64,000 nucleotides of DNA, from the NCBI RefSeq assembly GCF_032854445.1, contig NC_088295.1, positions 26,215,385 through 26,279,384 on the forward strand. Direction: 5' to 3'. How positions within the stretch are numbered: the first letter of the stretch is position 1; each line of letters begins with the position of its first letter. This document shows positions 50,356 through 61,270 of the stretch, piece after piece. The notes under the pieces were generated by a model. That model did not search any database. It was not told the origin of the DNA and saw only the letters and a program-made list of their open reading frames with translations. This stretch comes from Liolophura sinensis. Lineage: Eukaryota > Mollusca > Polyplacophora > Chitonida > Chitonidae. Position numbers and translations under genes: made by a program.

Positions 50356-51300
50356 CGTACACAATTGCCTGTTTCTTTAGTCCACAGTCACAATTTCTGA
50401 GTTTCTTCCTGCTACAATCCTTGGGTGGAATGATTTGAAATATACAGGTTCAGTCATGGAGTGTCCGCTGCTGTAACCTGTCGCTTTTCAGTTTTACTTC
50501 ATTAAAACAAAAAACGAGGATTGAAATTTTAGACCCCAAAATCAAATTCAAAAGCAAATAATACACGGTTGCCAGAGACTCATACAAAAACGTTTCACCG
50601 CCGGCGAAGTTGGCAAAATGTTCGTGAGAAACCTTGTTCGTGCGAACACGAGCGAGACCGCTACCCCTGGCGCTGAGAGAGGCATACTGCATGTCCGCGC
50701 AGCATCAGGCAGTGACGGGCAATGAGGGTAGTAGAAGGCAAGCTACCAGATAAATGGCTTGTTCCTCGCGCCATCGATCAATACTTGTCGACCGGCACAA
50801 CGCAGGAAGTTCCACACGCTGGCGCACATTCGGTCTGCTTACATCAGTTATTCTATCATCAGACGCAAAACGTGATGCGGGTTTTCTGGAAGCAAACAAA
50901 ACAAATTTCGTAAAAAATGCAATAAACTAACTAAAATCTTTAAAATGCCAAATACCTGCGTATGCGGTTAGTCGCGGTTTTTATAATGAGCACGTATTAT
51001 TAAACTTGTATATATGCCATCAGGAACCTTTCCTATGACAATGAAGTGAGTAGGGGAATTCACTGGCTTTCTTTGTCATTACCAATTTCCTAACCCCCAA
51101 AACCGGCTTTGGCGGGGATTATAAGCGTGGCTGTGACAAGGTACCGGACAAATCACGCCAAAATGCGTGTGTATGAAAGGCACGGCGGGAAGGAGTGGAA
51201 TTAGTCGCAATGGGTCTACGGCTGCTCAGGTATTTTATTAAGAAGGCCAAGATGTCCTGCAAGAGGGGTAGTTTGAAATCAATAGGTGGTCGCTAGTGGA
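50356..51300 (-). promoter_or_regulatory. Probable 5' UTR and promoter side of the receptor gene
   Basis: Sequence upstream of the receptor ATG. A patch at about 50590-50720 is visibly richer in GC and CpG than its surroundings, which fits a promoter-proximal region, but no TATA box or defined start site can be assigned. Non-coding upstream exons cannot be excluded. Positions 51240-51264 match a 25-nt stretch in the intronic SINE at 48151-48175. Confidence 0.3.
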
Positions 51301-52235
51301 ATGTTGTGGTGATGGATGGAACAAGGCTCTTGATTGGCTGTGGCGGCAATTTCCGCTTAAGGAGCGGCTAACCATTATATCACTTGTGTATTGATGTGCT
51401 TATCTGGCAGAGGTCCAGTGTGAACGAAACGGATTGTTTGGGAGATGTGGTATCCAGCAGATAGTCTGCTAACAGAACCTCTGAAAAGTTTTCAATTCAC
51501 CAACAGTATTCAGCGTTTCAATGCGATGATAACGGTAAATTCTGACTGATTAATTGTTTTCCGCCCCAGGCCTTGGTTACGATGATGTCATGTCGTAGAG
51601 GACAAAGTTCACAGACATCATGTAATGTGTTGTTGTATTTGTTCCATTGCAGGGCTGTCCGCTAAACCACAGGTAACACAAGATACTGTGATATTTTGCG
51701 AGACTAACCTTCAACCAACTACACAGTTCCCTTTGGATTTTTGGAACAGGCTAGCTTTGTTATGGTATAGGGCTGTCAGTACTGGTTTTGCTTAGTGCAT
51801 CAAAGCAACATTATTTACTGTTCAAATGTCGTTGTGAATGGCTATAATGAAACCCGTAAATGGGCATAGAGAATCACCGTATACAGATTAAAACAATCTC
51901 AACACCGAGCGTATCAGAATCCAGAGAATGATTCAGACAAAGCTGTTGATTTAAGTTCTGTACTTAAATTTAAAGAAATAGTATATGATAGACTCGGAAG
52001 AAATGCGGGGACTCTGTTGAGGGGACACCAATGGCTCATATGATTAAAGAGACTATCAGGCCCTAGACCACTGAAATTACGTGTTCGAACCCACATCTCG
52101 CCGTTTCTTCTGTAGCCTTGTCAAGAGGGTTGTCAGCTACCTGGAAAGGATCGGTGGTTCACTCCGAGCACTCTTATCTCATTCACTCATCAACCTGAGC
52201 ATCGTGAGATAAGGGAGAAATTCTTGAATCAGTGT

Positions 52236-52370
52236 CGAATCAGCGTTGAAACAGACATTCTTACCAGCAGTCAACCAAGATAGACGTTCCGGGGCAATAA
52301 TCGCAAGGCCGTTCCCAAAACAAGGGTAAACACAAACTACCAAAGAACTAAGGAAGTTATAAAGTGCAAA
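52236..52370 (+). repeat. Repeat D copy (5' half)
   Basis: GCGTTGAAACAGACATTC, CCAGCAGTCAACCAAGATAG, ACGTTCC, CAATAATCGCAAGGCC, TACCAAAGAACTAAGGAAG. Confidence 0.78.
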
Positions 52371-53149
52371 AATTAAAACACCAATCAAACACAAAATCAA
52401 AAGATTTACCCTGCTAACCCTTGATTGGTGTGGGTGTTTTCAAGCCACGTACGGCCTTTTCTTCTGGGATATAACTGTGTTAATTTGCAAGGAGCATTTC
52501 TTGGAGTTAAAATGGATTATCACCTGAAAAAATCTAGCAAATCTGACCATTTGATTATGACAGTCAGAAAAGTTTTAAAATCAGATTAACTTGGTTACCA
52601 ATATATCCAAAACACAGTCTCCGTTCTTGATTGTTCCAGTGCGCACTGCACCCCATCTGGATACAAATACAAATGGATGCTCTAGTTCCGTGAGATAACG
52701 AACAGAGGGCAGACGTCAGTTGATCCCCTTCAAAAGCTAAATCAGATTGATTTCACTAATTTGTTATTTCAAAGCTTCCATAAACCCAGGTATTCAATCT
52801 CAGTTGCAACATGCCATGGAGATAATTAAGGAGGATCACTAAGCTTTTTCTTCGATGTGCTGGAAAAAAGGTTTGTCCCGTAGTGATCGCTCTTATATGG
52901 CTGATCCCGTGTGGATAAGGATAAAAAAAATCCACGACTTCATGGAGTGACAACAACCGTCTCTGTTTCCATGCGATCTTGTCAAGCTGTCCTTGAGTCC
53001 TACACTTCCACTGCATTCGTAGCGGTGGGTTTACATGAAGGGCATATTCAGTAAAACCATCGAGGGGATTCGCCACGGGTTCTGGCTTAATTAGCATACA
53101 TAACCTAAATTAATTCCTGATTGAAATTCTGCAAGCTTTGTAACAGAAT

Positions 53150-53395
53150 GATATAACAGGATGTTGGCGGCCAATTAATCTAGACCAGGGACGTCTAATA
53201 AATTTTAATTAACATAATTGCATTGTAGTAATTTGTTAATATTTATGCATTTACATGAACTGTTTGAATAAAACTCTGTGTGAGGTAAATTGACAAGAGA
53301 CCGTATTTCATCGGTTATTCGTGACCCTTTGCAAACTATTACACTGTCGTCGCCGCTCTGGGTGTTCTCTCTGTGCTGTACGTCTCAATTATCTG
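53150..53395 (-). repeat. Repeat C copy (5' part)
   Basis: On minus: GACGTACAGCACAGAGAG, CGGCGACGACAGTGTAATAG, GATGAAATACGGTCTCTTGT, CAATTTACCTCACACAGAG, TTCATGTAAATGCATAAATA. The 3' side diverges. Confidence 0.83.
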
Positions 53396-55144
53396 CCGAT
53401 GTGAACTGTATGCATCAGAAATGTTGAGCGACAGATATCAGAATGCCGACCGAGTTCATACCCAAGTATAGCCACCGTATTTATCAGTCTTATAAAATGG
53501 CGAACATCCGCCAGCAACTGACGAATTGGCTGATCAAAGATTGAACACCTACGTGAGACACGCAATTTTGTGATCAGCTGAAAACGTGAAAATGTTATAA
53601 AATATGCTATAAACCTTTGCGAAATTTCACTGGGTGTAAATTTGTATGTGCTAAAGGGTGGTAAGTCGTGTCCATGGGAATGCAGGTGGAGATTAATGCA
53701 CATCTAATTGCGGTTTTCATTTGCACGTGAGTTTAGTGTAGTTTAGTGTATGTGGCGCAGGTGTTGGTAAATTTCAGTTATTGTGCGTGACATCTATGTT
53801 GTCAGTTTTCACTTACTGTGTATGGCAAATTACGCATATTGCTTGTGATAAGTGCGTTTGGTAATTTTCTGTACAACACAAATCGTTTTAAAAGGTTGGG
53901 AATCCCGTTAGTCTCAGTATGGCACGAAACAAACATCCTCTCAGGGTTCGACAATTAATACACTGCCGTTGTGAGACTGTCACGCAGTCGTATAGATTAT
54001 ACTGCATCGAATTAACTAACACCTATAACCCAGGTAAAACTTGGTCACATATCGAAAATATCAACGCTTTCTTAAAATACAAAAATTATAAAACTTGTCT
54101 ACTGGAAAATTTGTATGTTTATCATTGACGTTGCACTGAGAAGATATTACCTTCAACAGTGCGCGATATTCCGGGAGGGTTTTTTTCGCAGTTCATAACT
54201 AGTTTCAGGCTATACTCGCCAAACTCATTGCGTATATTATTAAATTAACGGTTTCTTGTTCAGGTGAAGATATGGTAAGTAACATATAGATATTGATTTG
54301 CAAAATCTGCTACGACACAACCAGTTGTAGACTTAAATACAAAACATATCGAAGTGACGTCCTAGATGTGAATCTAATAACATGTCGAGTTAAAACCATG
54401 TGATTGATTTGTATCCAGTTCTACATGTCAAGTATTATGAATTGTTGCAATTGTGTGAATTTTTTTCCCAAAAAAATCCGGAAGAGCAGACTCCTGTTCC
54501 ACAAAATTATCGTTACCTATGAAAATCGATCATAACGTAAATGGCGACACGTGTTGAAAACCTGTGTTGTCGTTGTTACAATCACAAGTATTAGTTTATC
54601 ATAAATTTGTGCAGACAGACGCAAATTGTCTGTATCAGCGCAGTTGTCTGTTTGATTCTAATATCCACCAGAACATGTATCTGTTGACTGATATGTAAGC
54701 GCTATTATGGAAATCAAGAAAAGTCCAAGTTAATACTCAGTGTGCATAAATTTTTATTAACTTGTTACATGAGCGTCACAGTCACCCAACAAGCCTGTTA
54801 TATCCTTAGCTAAAATATAGTACATGAGCAAATGTACAGGTGGCCGGGTCGGGTCTTGCCAAAGACTTGTCTCGTCTTGTGGCATTAGTCAGATCTTGCG
54901 TGCTTTGTTATTACTGCAAAAAATGGTGTGTCAAGGTTATTCCATACAACGACATAACCCGGGGCGGCGAGGGGCGGTAACAGTTGCAAATCAAAGCGCA
55001 AACGAGATACATATTTTGATTTTCGACGACTTATACTCTACCAATGTAGACGATTCGAATACTGAGGTCATTCATTATCCTACAACATTCCTTGCGTCTT
55101 CTAACATCACCGAAAACTGTCCACTGCTTCTCTTTGCATAATTC

Positions 55145-55290
55145 CGTCCAAATTTTATACTTATATAATTTCTTAGTTCTTTGACGGTGTGTAATAAACT
55201 TAATTTTGCGGACTGGCCTTGCGATTATTGGCCTGGAACGTCCATTTGGTTTGCTGTTGGTATACGAATGCATGTTTCCATGCATAGATT
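55145..55290 (-). repeat. Repeat D copy (5' half)
   Basis: On minus: ATGCATGGAAACATGCATTC, GTATACCAACAGCAAACC, GGACGTTCCAGGCCAATAAT, CGCAAGGCC, CAAAGAACTAAGAAAT. Confidence 0.75.
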
Positions 55291-55490
55291 TACAAACTGT
55301 ACTTGTTGCTGACTCGCTTGGCGCTCACGGTTAGAGAAAGGAAATCTGACAGGTTGGCCAGGTGTTAGTATTATGTGATTATGTTGGGTGTCATGTTTGA
55401 TGTCTTTGACATGATACTTCAGCGCTGGCAGCACTTTGGCGGTGACATATGACAGAAAATTGTTTAAGTATAACGTAAAACCACAACCTC
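55291..55490 (+). mobile_element. SINE-B copy, 5' truncated
   Basis: ACTTGTTGCTGACTCGCTTG, GCGCTCACGGTTAGAG, GACAGGTTGGCC, GGGTGTCATGTTTGATGTC, ATGATACTTCAGCGC and the tail CATATGACAGAAAATTG, AACGTAAAACC. Its left end abuts repeat D. Confidence 0.85.
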
Positions 55491-57521
55491 GAATACATAT
55501 ACATATGTGTTAGTGGAGAGAAAACTAGAACGCCTGGTGTAAACACAACCCTACCCCAGGTACCTGCGTTCGAAGTAGCGATAAAACTAAAGCGAAATTT
55601 AATCCTTTGGATATCTAGATCTCACTGTAAGCGTCATATTCTCCTGGCAAACTGCCCATTGCATAGAAATCGTTTAAAATATCCACCCAGTGTACAATAG
55701 TTTCAGAACAATGGAACTATTCTACCAAACGCGGGAAACTGCCTATCAGTATTTGTATTGCTATAGCCTGTATTCAGGCAAGGAAATGGGTAACAAATAC
55801 CTCAGCTGTGTACTGCATACATTTTGTCATGCTCAGCATACAACTAATTTGTACATAACTATCCAAACACAGACATCAATATCTACCAGATTGATTTATG
55901 TTGTTTTTCTGACCCACGTGACAGAGATAACTCGTCTATTTTGGCGTAGAAAGCAGTAATGATAGCATTACAAACATAGTGTCATTACTGTGATGAATTA
56001 GTGAAAATCAGTCTTCAAACAGTGATGTCACAATGGAAAACGGGGGTAAACTTCTGAATAGGCAATTAAAACGCCCATTTTATATATTTGTGCAGAGCTG
56101 TTTTTATAACTCAAAGTATATATGACAGGAATATCACTTTCACTGGCTTACCACTAGTATTCCGTGACCAGAGAGAGAGCGTAAAAAGTGATCTCCATAC
56201 CGATATCTTCATGATTTTTCTATCACACATTAACAGTGAAATCAGGCCGGTCGACATTTTCTTTTTCCATAAATCAGAACTTGACTCCAGCTGCCTGTAA
56301 CCTGTTTGTGTGACCATGGTTTGATCGAAATGATCAAGTTGTTTTTTTTAAACAAGGACATATATAAGAAGTCTATGCAAACGAGAAAGTTTACTTTTAG
56401 CCGTCAGTCATTTCCTGGTGAAGTTGTCATTCTTTCATGTAGAAAAAAGATAGATCAGCAAATTATTATTTGGGTAAAGTACAAAATCTGTAGACGTTCT
56501 CGCTGACAGTTTAATTGCAACTGTTGTTGTCGAAACTTAAACGCGATGTTTAAGCTGTACTTGTTGTTGAGAAAATCCTATTGTAAATAATGAGAACTAG
56601 TAAGAAAAATATAATAACTTGAAACATCTTGATGAGGTGATTACGATATCAGTTATCACTATTAAAAAACATGTGCATGTAGGTCGATATGTTATTTCAC
56701 TTATATAATCAGGAATCCTGGGTACATTGATTTTTTACGTGCAATTGGTATGATGCCACAAAACTCTTAAAACTTTTTTATGAGTTTTTTTCTAAATGAT
56801 TCATTTTCATTGAAGCTATCTTCAAAGTGTTACTTAGTTTTTTATAAACAGGTGCAGATTCAACTCAGAAGGTTCATAATTTTTAATTAAATCTTCAAGT
56901 TTTCATTTTGTCTATATGACACCTGAATCAGACCTAACCTCAATGACTAAGCATATAAGCGTCGTTAAAATTAAATTGAAATGTATGGTTCACATCAAAA
57001 AAAACTTTGATGAGTAATTCAATCTGAAACGCGTAGTGAAGGCGTTTGATAGAACCAGTTTTCCTAGTAATTACTTGAGACATTAGTCAAAATCGTCACA
57101 CAAAACACAGGATCCAAAAACAGTTACAAGGCGAATCATGAACACTCCATATGGAGAAACCTACGAAATGGTGGTATCCAAGAAAGGATAATTTAAAATT
57201 TCAAAACTGAAACTACCCCTTTTGTAGTCAAGAATGCGAGAGAAGTTAAACCGTTTTGGACCAGATAAGATGTACTGTCTGCATAGTAGTTTCCTTTAAA
57301 TCCAGTGACGGTGGATATATACACTGTATCTTTGACAGCCTTTGCTCTAGGATTCAGGTCATCAATATACCGTATAGTGAATGAGAAAGGTGATCAAGGT
57401 TGTTCTATAATAATTTCTGCACACAGTAGTACATTCATACGAGAACAAGTATAGGTCAGCCAAAAGGGGGGCACAATTTGTACCCATCGTAATATCTATA
57501 TAGTGCCACAGCCAAATTGCA

Positions 57522-57678
57522 GGGTTCCTCTCCGACCGACGTGTGATGGGTTGCTTGTGGTCGTGAGTTTCTCCCGGACTCCTCCGGTTCCTCCCACCAC
57601 AATGCTCGCCGCCGTTGTATAAGTGAAATATTATTCACCACGGCGCAAAACATCAATCAAATAAACCAATCAATCAAT
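57522..57678 (+). mobile_element. SINE-A copy lacking the head
   Basis: GGTTCCTCTCCGACCGACG, TTCCTCCCACCACAATGC, GCCGCCGTTGTATAAGTG, ACGGCGCAAAACATCAATC and a degenerate AAAC/AATC tail. Confidence 0.82.
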
Positions 57679-58254
57679 TACAGCCACGAATTTCGCATCT
57701 GTCAGATGTTACTAATGAGAACTTAAAGCAACTCGAACAACAAAACTTCTCACGAATAGTATTCCTTGTATTGCATGAATCGTTTGAGCTATTTCCTATG
57801 ATTAATAAAGATGATATCATATCTGACTGTAATGTTTTATCTTACTGAAAAAAATGTTTCAAAGTTTTGTCATCTCACGAATCCATGATCATACAGGGAG
57901 AATAATTACGTACTTGGCCGGTATACTGATCCGCCATGTTTTCAGGGATCGGTAGGAGGCACGGTAAAACATGGATATAATGCGGTGGTCAAACGATTTT
58001 AATCAGCAGAGTAATGAAATACGGCGAATTTCCCACAGAAATAGTGGTAAGATTTAAAGGTCAGTCTGGATTCAAAATGAAGATTTGATTTCCTCCTCTA
58101 AAGTGTCCATGAATGCCGGAGTTACATATATTTGTTAACCACTGTATATTATAAGCGTACGTATTAGATATACATTGTATTACAATTAGACACAATGTAC
58201 TATTATGCTATAGTCCTTATATATTATTATACTATTGTAGTATTTTAATGTCAT

Positions 58255-58482
58255 CGTTTGTTAAATGTGATGACAACACAACATTTCAGCCAATTCTGCT
58301 TAAGCCATGGTGATAGTGGGCGTGTAATTTGCTACTATTTATGCATTTACATGAATGGTCAGAATAAAACTTTAACTGAGGTAAAACTGACAAGTGGGCT
58401 TATTTCACCATGTGACTATTTTCTAGCTATCACACTGTCGTCGCTGATCTGGTTTTCTCTATGCTGTATGTCTTAATTCTGA
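58255..58482 (-). repeat. Repeat C copy, near full length
   Basis: On minus: AAGACATACAGCATAGAG, AAAACCAGATCAGCGACGAC, AGTGTGATAGCTAG, GTTTTATTCTGACCATTC, GCTTAAGCAGAATTGGC, ATGTTGTGTTGTCATCACAT. It gives the clearest 3' end of the family. Confidence 0.87.
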
Positions 58483-59239
58483 ATTTCTAAACATGTTGTT
58501 GGAATCACGCATCTTTTAGAAAGGTAGTCATTGCTTTGACATTCCTAAAATTTTTTTGAACCTCGGTTTTAGTCTCTAATTCGGAAGCCTTCTTGGGCGC
58601 CATATAAGTTGTCCGATTCCACTGGATCTCTCAACGCCGGCGATTGACATGTGCTCCTAATGACCACTGAGCGTATTTGTTTAAACAGTAAACCCTTTGT
58701 TAATAGATTTCTGAAAGTACACATCAGTGGTATATATCAAATAACCCATGCAGGGCGTTGTGTGTTATCGTGCCGGTTATACAAGCCAAGATTCTCTCAG
58801 GAGCTGTGAAGGCCATAAGGCAATGTAATGACCTGGTCAATGGCATGAAACATACTAATAAAGCCATGTATCAGCCTTATCAGACTGACCACACAATGTT
58901 GAATTGCCCTTAGTGAATATTATACGTTCAGATTTCCAATCGGTGAGAAAATCACACAAGGGGAAAACGAGAGCCAAGGGTGATCCAATTGGCGACTTCC
59001 ATAATAAGATGTTAATTGATCACAATAAGAACATAGTTTCAGGGTCAGGAAAGGGACATAGCTTTACTAAATCGAACAATTTATTTTGCTCTGTTATGTA
59101 AGAATCTAGACAAAGCATAAGATCGACAATATGGAATCTAGTAAAAATATTTATATCTTCGCACATGTTCTGTATCTTCCTAATACAAATGTAATCCTAA
59201 TGTATGGCATGTATTGCAAAATGTGGATAATTTGAAATA

Positions 59240-59325
59240 CACGAGCCCGAGAGAAACCCACGACCATCCGCAGGTTGCTGCATGACCTTCCCACGTACGA
59301 CCAGAGTGTAAGCGTGCATGTTTGA
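59240..59325 (-). mobile_element. SINE-A central fragment
   Basis: CCACGACCATCCGCAGGTTG and CTTCCCACGTACGACCAGAG are reverse complements of the central domain. Both ends are missing. Confidence 0.75.
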
Positions 59326-59859
59326 TCAGTAAGCATCATGCATTGCACACGTACACACACGTGTTTTTTTAAATGCCACTAATTAGCGTACAACACCAGG
59401 CCACACGATCACGAAGTGATCTTAGACTTAAGTCAAAATTTCAATAATTGAACTTGGTATATTCACTCCGGGTATTTTGCCTGAAATTTGTCTTACAATA
59501 GCTTACCCAAAATTCATGCTGCCAAGCAATATTTTGACCTTCTTACGTAAGAAATAAGAATTTTAAAGTGACATTTTGATTTAAGTCTAAGGTTGCTTCG
59601 CGACCCCTGTACCGGGGATATGCGATACACTATTGGTCTAATGTGTTGACTCTGTATCGACAAGCCTTTTGGCTGGTTTCGCTAGGGCTTTAATTCAGGG
59701 GCTAGTGAAATATTTGAATAAGTTCGGTGGTTTCTACCTAGGTTTATCCAATAGACCAAAATTAAAGATATGTAAAATATCATTGAGAACCGTGTTGGTA
59801 AAAATGTATAAATGCACTACAAGGATTACCTTTTTCTGATTTCGAACATATATATTTAT

Positions 59860-59925
59860 CTCTTTGATTTGTGTTTTACGCCGTACTCAATAATATTTCA
59901 CTTATACAACGACAATGCTGGCAGA
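59860..59925 (-). mobile_element. SINE-A tail-proximal fragment
   Basis: GTGTTTTACGCCGTACTCAA, TAATATTTCACTTATACAAC. Short remnant. Confidence 0.78.
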
Positions 59926-61045
59926 CCTCACAGCCTCGAACCTGTATATATGTATATATACTATTATATTAGTTTTAAGCATGCTGTTAGTTTTAAACAT
60001 GAAGACAGTGGCATACTTGATAATTACCATAACATGACTGACAAACTGTTTTAGGGTCTATCAGTACAAGATGTGAGATCTGTTAGTTTACACACAGGCC
60101 AAACCAATTGACAACTGAAGATCTTCCATTTCGCAAAATCGTTAACAAAATGGCCATGGGTTGGCAGTGAGCATCAAATTTTTTCTCTTCACCAGGTCTC
60201 ACAAAATTACAGGGCAGTTTGTGAGAAAGTGTGGTGTCAGTTACATCATGGTGTTTTTGAACCAGTTGATTCAATGCTGGCTTCAAAAACACGTTACATT
60301 TAGAAAAACCAAAATAAACGGTTGCTTACGCTGGCATTTGAAGCCTACACGAAGAGGTCATTGAACCATTGGGAAGTTTTTCGCCTTAGGTTTGCCTTCA
60401 TATGTCTGGGTAAAATGATAAAAATCAAAACTGTTCAATATTAATTTAGATCTGCTTGTCGCAGATGTGAGGTGGATATTGATGATTCATATGTCAGTGC
60501 AAATGGCTCTACACCGGTCATATACTGTGCTTATGTGTGATTAACAAACGGAATGTCATAAAATAAAATCTAACAAACTACGACGCATGTGCACAGTGTT
60601 AAACTTTAGACAAATTAACTGAACATGAAATGCGATTCAAAAACATTTACCCTTAAGGACAATGCTAGTTTAAAGGCAAAGTAAAAAAAGGTGTCAAATG
60701 ATGATAGCCGAAAAGAAAAGCCGTCTACTAAAACAAAAATTAAAATATAATTAAACTGGAAATAAACATGGGTTGGTAAAAATATAAAAAGGCAATGTAA
60801 TATAGATAAACACAGCGACTTCTGTTTTATGGTGCTTAAAACCTATAAAACAAAAAATGATTCATCAGAATGATTCTTTGATGAAGAGAACTAATAGGCT
60901 TGTCGTGCGAGGTTTAATGACTAATTGTGTAGTTTGATGTAGTTGTGCCGAGCTGACAGAAATCCGTGAACGGAGAAAACTCGTTTATTATAATCAGCGC
61001 TAATACCCCTAAATTTATCTTTTCATGGAGAGCTTATACTTCCAC

Positions 61046-61270
61046 CGGGGGTCTCCATGGCCGAGTAGAAAGTGTGCTAGAGCTGTACAACAGGAAAATG
61101 ATCCAAGAGACGCTCACCAGTGCGATAGCTGTGAGTTCAGTGTTAAGCTCATGGATGGTTGTAGGTTTTCCCTGGGCTCTCCCCGGTTTCCTCTCACCAT
61201 AATGCTGGCCGCCGTTGTGCAAGTGAAATGTTCTTAAGTACGGCGTTAAATACCAGTCAAATAAATAAAT
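61046..61270 (+). mobile_element. SINE-A copy, near full length
   Basis: GGTCTCCATGGCCGAGTAG head, CTGTGAGTTCAGTGTTAAG, a shortened centre, TTTCCTCTCACCATAATGC, TACGGCGTTAAATACC and AAATAAATAAAT. Confidence 0.86.

Larger units (their letters stand above)
51301..55144. other. Mostly unassigned DNA upstream of the receptor
   Basis: Contains a D copy and a C copy. Frames of up to 113 codons (52756-53097 minus) have no recognised motifs. Confidence 0.5.

Noticed and set aside
50356-50364. Receptor start three codons upstream (frame begins at 50364)
   Set aside because: That codon is TTG. The first ATG, with a good context, is at 50355-50353.
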